From Porphyra umbilicalis (lineage: Eukaryota; Rhodophyta; Bangiophyceae; Bangiales; Bangiaceae), in assembly GCA_002049455.2 (NCBI GenBank), contig KV918847.1, positions 62,001 through 126,000 on the forward strand: a stretch of 64,000 bases of DNA. The letters run 5' to 3'. The position numbers and the translations under genes were made by a program. Below are positions 20,583 to 31,238 of the stretch, one piece after another. Below the pieces are notes generated by a model, which saw only the letters and a program-made list of their open reading frames with translations, was not told the DNA's origin and did no database searches. The number at the start of each line of letters is the position of its first letter. The stretch's first letter is position 1.

Positions 20583-23500
20583 TCATGCCGATACAAACGC
20601 ATTGACAAACATCCTGCGAGCTCTGTACTCTTCAGATGTGGTAGGAGTCGACGCCGGCATTCGCTCAAGGCCATGTCGGCGTACCCAGTCTACCCAATCC
20701 AACTCGACACAAAGCACACTCTTGACGTCCTTGAGCTGTACGGCGTCCACCCTGGGGGCGTCAGCGCCGGGGGGCATATCCCATCGCAGGCGCTCGCAAC
20801 CATAGGCACTGAAAGGGCAACCAGCAACCGGTGTGGCCTGGACGGCGCGCTCCACAACGATGACGCGCTCCGCTACAGAGCTTGTGCCCAGGATGACAAC
20901 TCTAGCCCGACCGTAGCGCTCGACTCCCTGGCGGTCCACGTACCGGATCCAGTCCCACCACGGAGCACCGTAGAAGTCCTCCGCAGCTCTCACCATTTTG
21001 CGGCGTCCGTCATGTTGTCTTGGCGCATGTGGATGCAGGCGAGAGCCCACGCCGACTGTTAAGTCGGCGGTAGCGTCACAATCAAGCACCTCTGCCAGGC
21101 CTGGAAGATTGCGCTCCTCCGCCAACACGCCGACCTCCACCACATTACCGCGTGCGCGATCCCGAGTGCCCGGGCGTGGCGTGGCCTCTTCCAACTCCCC
21201 GTCGTCGATGTCCTCGTCCCGAAGGAGTTGCGCCACCTGCTCAGCCAGCACCAACTGAAGGGTGTACTCGGACCGGCGGTGGTTTGTACGGAGCCATGCG
21301 AGCTTGACCGCCTTGTGTAGCGCCTCGTTGATGCCGGGGTCGCCGTCGTGTACGTTTCCCCGCAGCAAAAATTCGTCTAAGAGGTGGGCGAGCAGACGGT
21401 GCAACTTCGTCGTGTGCTTCTCTCCGAAGATGTTCTGGAAGTCAGATGACACCCACACGGACATGCGATGGCAAAGAGCCCGCGCCTCCGACACGGTAGA
21501 GGACTTCATGGCAAAAATATCGCGCGTGAGCTCGGCCAGCTCGCACAGGCTCCAGGTCAATACCGAATGGTTGCCGCGACCAGAGGACGTCCCGACGGCG
21601 CCAGCAACGGAGAAAGGAAGAAAATGCATCACGGAGCGATGCTCGGCCCCACGCAATGTAGTCTGTACCGTGTCTGCCTTTACCAGGTACCTGTCGAGTC
21701 CACGCGGCCGGAGAATTCCATGAATCAAAGGATATCAAAGACGGAGTGGGTGGGACCACATGAAAGCCGAGTCAGGCAGTTAGTCCTTGGGAGGCACGCT
21801 TCGTTAGAGGTCCGCTCACGGGGTCAAAGGTTCAGTCGTTGCGCCCTCCTAAATGGGGATACGTGTCTGAGAATGCAATACATACCCTGGTTGAGCGGTA
21901 GGTACGCGATGCGTGCGACATGCGTACGAGAACCGCGTATTGCAGCTCCGCATGGTGTCAATAACTGGGCCATGTACCAGATCACCGCCGTCAGCTACCG
22001 TCTCCGCGTAAACTGGGATCTCATTGCTGATGGTGCGCATGAGCCCGACATCCAGCACCTGTTGGGCACAAGAAAAGGTAGACTTGCAGAGGACCATGCT
22101 TCTAGAAGAGCGATTGTGTTGTCAGAAACCTTTGTCAGACGGCTGTGGTTCGGTTGTGAGCAAGCATCAGCACCGCCAGTAAATGGGGTGCGACAGAGTG
22201 TAGAAGAGTATAAGTGAAGCGAGGAGGGTACCCAATACGAGGCGGGCGAGTACGTACGTGGAGGCGATCGAAGCCAGGCAGTTTGTAGAGCATGAAGCAG
22301 CCTGAGCCCAGACCTGCCCATCCCGCAAGAGCAGGAACGATACATCTGACACTGTAGTCCGTCTCCAAGTCCTCAATGGTGCGTCCCATGCCGTAAACTC
22401 CGCGTAAACTTGCCCCCCTCATCTGCGCCGTGACAGTTTTGAGCACGCTCCTTGATCTGGGACGCTTCTCGCCGATGTTGGAGCTTGCGTCGGAGCGGGC
22501 CATGCACGGTGTACAATCGTACGTGCTCCCATGCTGCTTCAGACCCAGCACAGCACGCTCTTCAGGCTGGTCACAAACGTACAGTAGGACGCGAGGGCAC
22601 ACGATCACCTTCGTGCCGTCACGGAGGAGTAGCTCCGCACCGCAGTGGCTGGCAATCATGCAGCGGTAGAACACCATCGCCAGCGTGCGCTGCAAGAGCT
22701 CGGCTCGCGTCTGGGCGGCCTTCGCCTTCGACATGGGCTCATGCTTTCCAGCGACCGACGGCACGTATGCGATGGTGTGCCAACCGACCTTTTTCGTGAC
22801 GATGTTGATCACACGCATCCTGATCGGGTAAGCGCACACAGCTGGGGAAACACACAATGGAACAAACATCCATCTCAACCACCGCGAGGAAGGCCACGCA
22901 GCGTGAGAAACAAAGCGAGCATGCTGTCAGAAAGGGTCCACCAAGAAATCGTGACCAATGGAGTGGGGCTTATGTCGTGGGCCGACGGAAGGCGAACAGT
23001 GTTGTACAGGAGAAAGGAACGGGCTCAACCCGTACCACCAGAAGAGCTCAGTGTTGTGCCGTCCGAGTACAGATACAGGCCGAGCATGCGGACGTTGTCG
23101 CCAAACATGCGGCGGACGTCGTCCCGTTGCGCCCTGAATGACTCGCCATCAAAAATGTCGTCAAGAACGCGATCGTGGTGCTCGTTTCCTCCCGTGCGCA
23201 CCGGTCTCCGCGGCAGGCCGCACGTGCATGGCCGTGTTGACCGTCCGACACGTGGAGCCACGCCGTGACCACGTGCATTGCGCACATCGTCGGCGCATTG
23301 CGCCGCAATGCGTGCCGCACACGCGAGGCCCGAGTCAGACACAGAGTCATCCAACACCGAGTCCATATCTTCGGGCTCCTCTCCTTCGCCGCCCGCGCCG
23401 GGCACCATAGATTCTTGAGCATCGCAGGAGCAAAAAGGCCCGTCACGTTCCCACTGCACGGTCAATGCGCGCCGTAGCTGGTACTAGATGGTGTCAAGGC

Positions 23501-24290
23501 CGTCGCGGTAGATGACCTTGTACATACGTCCACTAATCGGCAACTCAGCCGTCTTCCAACCAAGCCGGCACAGCAACCGCCGCTTCTCAAGGCGAACGGC
23601 CATCCAAAAAGAGTGCAAGGAGGGAAAGCGAGTTGTGAACGGGGGCCGCTTCACTCCAGTCGCACTCTCAACCATCACCACGAGCTCGTACAGCTCCTTA
23701 GTTTGGATTCGCGAGAGACCCGCCCCCCCAGATGTACAAACATGCTTGAAAACTCTCCGCAAGCTCGGGTTGTCGAACCCTAGGCCTGCCTCCATGCGCT
23801 GTGCGGCGTCGTACACAGGTTTGCCGCGCGTCGCATCGTCGAGCTCCGCAAAGTGCTTGAGGACCTGCCCGCAAAGAGTGTCACCCGCATTGCCAGGGAG
23901 CAACTTTGCGGGCTCGTCTTCGTCCTCAAAGTTGAACAGCTCTTCGACCTCTCCGAGATCGGTCGCATCGCCGACATCGCTGCTGCGGGCTTCGCTGCCA
24001 TAGTCAGTGTCGAGGTCGTCATCGCGCAGAAACAAGTCCTCATCAAGCTCAAGCAGGTCGTCAACTCCAGGACCAAGAGGCAGGTCATGGGGCGGTGTGT
24101 TCTCCCGACTCGGTGGTGCGCCCGGTGGCGTCGAAAGTTCAGGAACAGAGGGGGGAGAGGAAGGGGATGACGAGGCGGCAGGCGACGTCGGACGCCCCAC
24201 CCCGGAGGCGTGATGAAAGCGCATGTGCCGGCCGACGTTCATGCGAAATGGGAACGACCGTTGGCACCCAGGATACAAGCAAGGGTGCAT
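20583..24290 (-). pseudogene. Plavaka/KDZ-type transposase with N-terminal C2H2 finger, one in-frame stop
   Basis: Transposase of the 9.7-kb element. Start ATG at 24290 opens directly onto a C2H2 finger (Cys4, Cys9, His22, His26), then an acidic linker and the family's conserved core. Exon 1 runs to 23036 and contains TAG at 23486-23484 with clear homology on both sides in the same frame. A phase-1 intron (22842-23035, GTACGG..CCCCAG) splits the signature LYLYSDGTTLSSSG / AYPIRM, which corresponds to the catalytic Asp-Lys/Gly-Thr block of Plavaka proteins. Exon 2 (22841-22258) carries the second block (PRVLLYVCDQPEERAVLG) with its C-x2-C. It ends at a GTACGT donor. Exon 3 (about 21728-20583) holds the C-terminal domain (LRPRGLDRYLVKA), but I find no clean acceptor, so an indel may exist there too. 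Divergent from the acidic gene, 700 bp apart. Confidence 0.8.
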
Positions 24291-24992
24291 GGCAGCCGGA
24301 GTCCCACACCACGGATCACAAAGGGCACGCAGTGGGCAAGCAATGCGACACGTGATGCACCTGGAGACACGCAACCCGTCGCGAAACGCAACACGTAATG
24401 CACACGTGGCGAACGCAAAATAATAATCGGAGCAGCAACTGCGACACAAGGTGCAGTCAGCTGGCGTGAGTCGCTGCACGTGTCGGCCCGGGCGTCCGTC
24501 CAAGCGGCTGACCTCATGACCGACCCCGTGTGTGAAGCGCACCCTTTGGAAGGACCGCTGCTGGTGTCCTCTGTGGTGGCCTACCTGTGGCGGAGCAGGT
24601 GGATGATCAAACGAGCCAATGATAACCCCGTATCTCCCTCGCCGTCCCCAGAATCTCCAAATTGACGATTTGAAAGCGCCAGTGGACCGCTCCACTGTGG
24701 ATTCTCCCGGACCTGTCTCTCCGACGAATTATTGGTCCTCAATCGGGCATCCACCTGATGTGTTGCACCGACGTGACGCAAGGGACTCTCGCAGGTGATG
24801 AGCCGGGCCGTTCAATCGGCACCCTCGGCCTCGCTGAATGCGCAGGTGCGCGCGACGGTTGCTTCCGAACATGAGCCAGCGGGTCCGTTGTGACAATTGA
24901 ATGGGCCCGACCTCAACAGGCCTTCTGGGCCGCAACGAACGACGGCCAATTCTTGCGTGGCTTCTCCGTCGGCGGCCGAACGGCTCCTCTCA

Positions 24993-27900
24993 ATGGACGC
25001 GTTGTCCAACGCCACGGCATGCGCCGTGTCGTCTCCGCCGCCGCCGCCGGCTCGCCAGTCGGTGCCCCGCTTCGTTGTCTCTCGTGCTCTACGGCGTGGA
25101 CCTGTTGCCCCCACCGGCGGGTTGGAGGACAACGAGCGTTGTGCCTTTTCCCGCGGCTCCTTCGTGGTTGCCGGTCTGCGGCTGCTAGCCACTGCCACGC
25201 CCCGGCAGTCCGTGTCACGCCCGCTCCTGCTCTCGGAGGGAGACGCGGACGCGGGGGGTGGTGGGATCTGTCGTGCCGCGGATCCGTCGCAATCCGTCCT
25301 ACTGGCCACGAGAGCCGCAAGAACTGTTGAGCAGCTGATCCACTTCGGCGTGCTCCACCCGGGTGCGCTCCCACCATCACTAACAGAGGCGATCATGGCG
25401 CCCAAGGTATGGCAGCGCGGGATTGGGTGTTGACTTCGAGAGTCAAGTGGCTCGTTCTTCATATTTTAAGAGCATGGAAGCACTGATCATTGCACCTGTG
25501 CATGCGCGTTGTTCAACCACTAACGTGTGCACCTGTCCGTTTTGTGCTGGCTGCGGTGCACTCGTTGTTTGTCGACCATGTGTCTGCTATCCGCAGAAGA
25601 CTCGGAGCACTTCGCCTGGAGCAACTTCCCCGAAGACTCGGCCCCCTACGCACCTGTCGTCGGGCAGAGCTCGCACAAAAGTACGTGCAGGCATATGCAT
25701 GGCGTTTCTGTGATTTGCAATGCGTGCTCTGGCCCGCACGGCGTGTGCAGATGTATTGTAACACATGCTTTTCATGCGTTGCGTGCGTGACGCGTGCGTC
25801 TTTCGTGCTTGAAGTCGTGACGTCGACACCCGCACCGTGTCTAACGCACTTGCATGTTTGTCCGTCTCCTGCTGTCTTCTTGCTCTTTCTTTGATCTGCC
25901 ATTTTACTGTACGCAGCGGTGTGCTCGTTCGGGACCGCCCAAGCCTCTGCCTCCTCCGCCTCCGCCCCCTATGCCCTCTTCAGACCCGAGTGCGGTTGAT
26001 GTACAGAAAACTACACTCCAGAACACCTCCTCGGGCGGCGTGCCGTTGACGGGCAGTGTGCGCCCGCCGAGGCCCCAGAGTGCGATCCCCGCCGCTGCTG
26101 CTCACCAGCGCGGCGCCCATAATAAGGGTGGCGGAGGTCCTGCTCGTGCAAGCAAACCAGTGCGCAAGGTGCTTCCTGCTTCACCCTCTAGCTCAGAGTC
26201 CGAGGCGAGCCTGATAGCTGCGGAGGAGAAGGGTGACAAGGACGCTGTTCGGCAGCTCAAGCAGCGCATGGCGACGGCTGAGGAGGAGGCAGCGGCCGCG
26301 GCGGCTGCTGTTATCGCTGAAGGGGACGGGTCCGATTTTTTTGCGAACCCTAACGGGCGTCCATTGCCTCCTCCTCCGCATCGTGGCCTACGCGCTGCCC
26401 AGCACGGTCCTGATGGCGGCGGCGGAGGTCCTACGGTCAAGCTGAGAACGACAGCCGGAACGGGCCCACGGCGCAAGATGAAAAACAAGTCGGTCCAACG
26501 CATTGCGCACGCCTCGGACGCAAGGCGTACGGAACGCGTCCGTGCCAACACGACCGTGTCGGCGCCGGAGTCCAAGCATCCCGCTTCTTCCAAGGGCAAA
26601 AGCCGCAGATTGCCGCGCGCCACGTCAGAGAAGACCGGTGTGGAGCTAACTGACGCCATCCGAGAGGTGCTCAATGACAAGTTAATGCTACTGATGCGAG
26701 AACCCGAAGTGCCAGACGACGTCTTTCTCTCGACGGGGGAGTCACGGGATTTCTTCATCGGCGTCATCGCGGAAGCTGCTACTGCGAAGCTGGAGCGTGC
26801 CGAGGAGCTGGCTGAGACCACCGCCTTCGTACGACAAAAGGAGGCGAGGCCCCTCAGCAAGAAGGTCAAGCGCGCGGGCGCGCCCACCTCCTCTTCCAAG
26901 CCGAGAAGCACTCAGGACTTGCTGACCTTTTGTGGGTGCGCCCGCTCGTCGGAACATTCGACGCTCGGGCGCTCTATCTGGACCGCGTGGTCGGCAGCCA
27001 CTCGTTGCAACGAGTTACCTGTCATCGACGACGATGTCTCCGAAGAAGAGCAAGCCCGGCATCGGGCTCTGTGGTGGTTGCACGGCCGCCGCTACATCAA
27101 GACGGATGCTGGGCGCAGGGGCGTCTACGATGCCATGCTGTACTACTTCAGCCGCACGGGTGCCGGCAACAGCTGCCACACGAACAGCTACAACAACGGG
27201 CGGCCGGTGATCAAGGTCCATCTCAGCCAATTGGCTTTCGTGCTTACAAAGGTGAGTCCGCGCGCCACGAGCGCACCTCTTTTTGCATCTCACGAACTCC
27301 TAATGGTGCATTACACACGCCACGGGTACGCAGTGCGTGATTGCAACGCGCTGCAGGTTTGTGTAACGCATTGCTCTCGTATCTACGCATTGCGCAAGAA
27401 ACTGACGCCTCGAACTCTACTGTCACGTGTTGCGCTACGTGATGCATGCGTGACGACACCTGGTGACTCCCCCCAGATCCGAAACAACCTGTGTCTCCAA
27501 GCCTACACCAAGGCGGTCATCAGCGCCATGTACTCAGGCGTGACACCTTCCCATCGCGCTGTTTGGTGCGAGGAGCTCGCGTGGCTGCACGCAGAGGCCA
27601 ACAAGGAACAGTGCATTTGGGTGCGTATGTTCAAGACGGACAAAGACGACAAGAACTGCGCAACAGTCAACGACCCCGAATCTCCCTCGAGGCCCGCCCC
27701 CAAGGCGCGCAACGGACGGCAGCTGACAGCGGCGCATCCAAGGGCACTCTGATGCAGGCTCTCGCCCTGATCCTCGACGAGTCCATTGAGGAGGAGGACG
27801 AGGTGGACGACGATGACGTACGGATTGTGGTCGGCCACCCGCAAGCAAAGGGGCGCAGCGTCAGTGACGCCCGTCGCGCTCGTCTGCGCGGCCCCATGGG

Positions 27901-28393
27901 CGGCGGGCCGTCCAGAACCGCTTCGACCAAAGCCCCGGGCAAAGGGTTTAAGAAGGAGAAGCGCAGCCGGAGCCCCAGCGTGGAGGCCGCGACTCCGTCC
28001 GACGTCGGCAGTGAATACGAGCACTCGAGCGCCGGAACTGGTGAAGACGACGAAGACGACGAGGGGGGCGACGAAGACGATGACGAGGGGAGCGATTACC
28101 AAGTGGACGTGAGTGACGACGACGACGAGGCGGACAACGTCCACCAGAAGAAGGATGGCGCCCAGGAAGACGACGAGGTGGACTCCGACTACGACGCCGG
28201 GGACGATGAAGGAGAGGAGGACGACGACGACGGCGAAGAGGAGGAGGACGACGACAATGAGGGTGATGACGACGGGGAAGAGGGCGATGAAGAAGACGAG
28301 GAGGGTGATGACGACGGTGAGGAGAGCGATGACGACGGCGAGGAGGAGGATGAGGAGGGCGCAGACAGTGACAATGACCATAAGGGGGTCTGA
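24993..28393 (+). CDS. Acidic-tailed companion protein of the KDZ-like element, function unknown
   Basis: Five exons joined by four phase-0 introns: 24993-25406, 25597-25680, 25917-27251, 27477-27665 and 27758-28393. The first three introns have good borders (AAG|GTATGG, AAA|GTACGT, AAAG|GTGAGT; acceptors CCGCAG, ACGCAG, CCCCAG). The fourth (ACA|GTCAAC..GATGCAG) is weak and was chosen because it joins the frames. The start is uncertain: ATG 24993 is in frame with ATGGCGCCCAAG at 25395. The ~885-residue product has a Pro-rich N-terminus, basic Ser-rich linkers, and a globular region in exons 3-4 (near ALWWLHGRRYIKT and VWCEELAWLHAEA). It ends in a KKEKRSRS nuclear-signal-like motif and a ~120-residue Asp/Glu tail. 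I recognise no family. Lying within the element's ends and divergent from its transposase, it is probably an element-encoded DNA- or histone-binding accessory. Confidence 0.6.
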
Positions 28394-29286
28394 GCAGATG
28401 CGGTAAGCTTGGCCGTGCCTGTTTACTGCTTTTGGAGTGAGCGGGTTGACCTACGCCACCATCCTAGCTATCTTGGCACCCATATTTGATGCCGCTCGAT
28501 GGTGGCATTGGGTACGTTCGGGCACCTCCTGACCGGTGCTCCATGTGTTCCTTTCATTTTCGCACCCTGGCTGACTCTTTGCGCTTAGCTTGTGCATGCT
28601 CTGCTTCCGTCCCTTCGGGGTTCTCGGCTTGTGTTCCTCTTGAGTACGCCTTTCTCGACGGCATCATGCCATGCGTTCCCGGTATCCATGCGTTTCCTCA
28701 CGCGTTCCGCGGACGCATTGCACATTCCTTTGATGCATTACGTTCATCATTTCGCCACCGTTCTCGGACCTGTGAGGAGCCCTGTCATCGGTCGCCAGAT
28801 GGGTCTCGCGTGTCTGGGGCGCCACGTGGCCCTCGAGTGGGTTCCTTGTCATTACGGGTCCCATACGTTCTTGCCTCTCTCACGTCTTCTCGCGACTGGG
28901 CCTTACACTTGCCTGTTGCCTCTGCTCCTGCTCTGTGCCGGCGGACCGCTGTACCTCAGTACAGGACGCACTGTCACGCGGACTGTTCTTTTTGGTTGCT
29001 GACCGAGTGGCCCGCCTGACATTCTCCGGAATGTACTTTCTGTGCGCTCCTTCGAGCTTGATTTGCTGCTGTGCTTCACAGCGCAAGTTTCGTGTTATTT
29101 AAGTTTTTCTGCACTTGGAACAAGTCGGCAGTCATCCGGAAAGGGGGGTGATATTCGCTAGTGCCGGATAAATGAACGTAACACACATTGCAGAGCTTGG
29201 TATTGCGTTTTATGTGTCACAGCACGCCTCGTGCACGCCTCGTGCACGCATCGCTCATTGATTTTGCATGACGTGGGTATTGCGTC
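28394..29286. other. Right subterminal region of the KDZ-like element
   Basis: No gene. Rich in ATGCGTT, GGACGCATTGC and GTGCACGC words, especially 28675-28750 and 29180-29290, mirroring the left subterminal region. ORFs here are short and unconvincing. Confidence 0.5.
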
Positions 29287-29314
29287 CGTAACACGTTGTG
29301 GCACAACCGCCGAC
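29287..29314 (-). repeat. Right terminal inverted repeat of the KDZ-like element
   Basis: Inverted copy of the left end, abutting GATC at 29315-29318. The only differences from the left end over 28 bp are AA for GG after the first 17 bases. Confidence 0.88.
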
Positions 29315-30779
29315 GATCTCCAAACAGGCGATCACGGAGCGCTTTGCCAAGGAGGTTTTGAATGGCCGCCCACTCGAGCGGCCTCTCCTCTGCCGTGCGC
29401 ACGGTTAGTGCGTCGTTGAAGCATGCAATGGACGACTCGATGTTGGACGCCTTGCCACCGACCAGCCGGTCGTAGTATGCGATTCCGAGGTTGTACGAGA
29501 TCCTGGCCCACCACACAGGCGCCGCCGACCGGGACTGCACTTCCAGCGCCAGGCCGTAGCAGGTGATTGCCGCCTCCACGTTGGCGGCCTTGTCCCATTG
29601 AATGCGGCGGCGGTAGGCCGCTCCGAGACTGTTCTGCGTCGACGCCCACTCGTGCGGTGCCGCCTCCCGCGTGCGCTCCGTGAGTGCGGCCTTGTAGGAA
29701 GCGATCGCCTCCTCCATGTTTTCTGCCTTTTCCCAGTCACACGGGCGACGAGCGCGCCGCCGAGGTTGCTCTTTGTCTCTGCCTACTCGAGGGGCGCCGC
29801 GTCACGCGTGCGCACTTTCAGCGCCCGGTGGTAGCAGGCAATCGCCTCCTCGATGTTGGCCGCCCGGTCGCCGTTGATACGGACGCGGTATGTGCGGCCG
29901 CGGGCGGCTTGCCAATCCGCCCAAAGCATCGGCACTTCCAACCTGGTGACGAGCGCTAGCGCCTTGTCCCAGTGAGAAATGGCGACCTCCGTGTTAGCCC
30001 GCCAGCTACCGACAAACCTCACAGAGAAGGCCAGCGCCAGCGCCGCGTGCACGCGGCTGAGCAGCACAGGCGACTGGGTTGCCTTGGACGCGGTGTCGTC
30101 CACTACCGCCGTCAACGCGGGTAGCACCACCTCGATGTCAGCCTGAAAGGCCAGTGGCGAGCTCACCCCGACGCGCACGGCACGCCACTGAGGATCCATA
30201 ACCGACACCAGCCCGCACACGTCCTCCGCCGCGGCAACGTGGCGCACCGCTTGGTCGTACCAGTAGCCGTCGTCGGGCACCTTCCAAAATGGGAGCCGCC
30301 GCCACCCGTGCGTGTCCAGGTCATCAACGACCACCCCGTTCATGTAATCATCCACCATCCGCTGGTGCGTGGCACGGGCAGCGTCGCCAAGCAAGCTCAA
30401 TGCGTACTGGCCAACAACAGGGTGCACGACTATGCCGACGAGCTCCCCGCTGATCTTGTTCACATCCTGGCGCAAAAGCCCCGCCCGCACAAACGCGTTG
30501 ACGAGCCGCTCCACGCCATCATTCCATGTGTCGCTCAGCCGCTGTGCCGACGGCTCGCTTGCAACGGCCGACCCGCCAAGGAGAGCCCGCCACAGCCGCG
30601 TCAGGACGGGCAGGCGCACATGGACAGGGAGAACGCCCAGTGCCGCAAAAGCGTCGCGGAACACCTCATCCGGCAACAACTCGAGGCTCACGTCCAACAC
30701 CGCGCGTATCGAACGCCGTGGCGAGTCGCTGTCAACAGCGACTCGCATGTCCGAGGACCCAAAATCAGGATCCATCCAC
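29315..30779 (-). pseudogene. NB-ARC/TPR gene, middle piece (winged helix and TPR repeats)
   Basis: Continues the NB-ARC gene. Reading 30779 downward, it begins with the winged-helix region usual after NB-ARC (SIRAVLDVSLELLPDEVFR), then a linker and TPR repeats (ANIEEAIACYHRALKVRT, NVEAAITCYGLALEVQS, IESSIACFNDALTVRT). Damage is visible: TAG at 29785-29783, at a position where this repeat family has Trp, and a one-base frame slip near 29735. The frame then resumes and stays open to the GATC at 29315. Bounded by a hAT element on its 5' side (duplication 30772-30779) and by the KDZ-like element on its 3' side. Confidence 0.87.
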
Positions 30780-31238
30780 TGCTGCTAGGGAAGGCATATG
30801 TCCAGCCACGTAGTGACATTTCCAGGACATTTCCGTGTCGTTCCTCACGGCCTCATTTCCCGCATGTCCGGAAATGGAAATGTCCCGGACATGTCCGCAC
30901 GTGTCATGCGCCCCCCTCGATCCTGTGCCTAAAACATGGTCCATAAAACACGACCAAGGGAAGGCTCTCTGGGCCTGTTGGCGATCAGCGCCGAAGTGCC
31001 CAGCAGGGGATCAGCCGCACAGTGTGTGCTCAGTGTTGAGACCTCTGCAGGCAGATGCAGGCACGCGCTGCCCGTCAAGGTCTCGACGGCGGCGGCCTTC
31101 ACCGCGACTCGTGGTAGCTCTGCTTCCTGTCCCCACTCCGTCATACCATTGTACGCGTGTGCTCCTTGCTCCTCCCCCCTAACTCCACCCCGTCAGCACG
31201 ACTCCCCTTTCCCCCACCCCCCGTTCGGATTTCTCGGG

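Larger units (their letters stand above)
19589..29314. mobile_element. 9.7-kb two-gene KDZ/Plavaka-like DNA transposon
   Basis: Ends are inverted repeats. The left end begins GTCGGCGGTTGTGCCAC at 19589. The right end, read on the minus strand from 29314, begins with the same 17 bases and matches 26 of the first 28. Both sides are flanked by GATC (19585-19588 and 29315-29318), the likely target-site duplication. The insertion falls inside a TPR repeat of the NB-ARC gene. Inside are two divergent genes: a Plavaka/KDZ-type transposase (24290 to 20583, minus) and an acidic nuclear-type protein (24993 to 28393, plus). The non-coding DNA, including introns, is full of TGCGT/ACGCATTGCG-like words. 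The transposase has one in-frame stop, so the copy is probably non-autonomous now. Confidence 0.85.
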
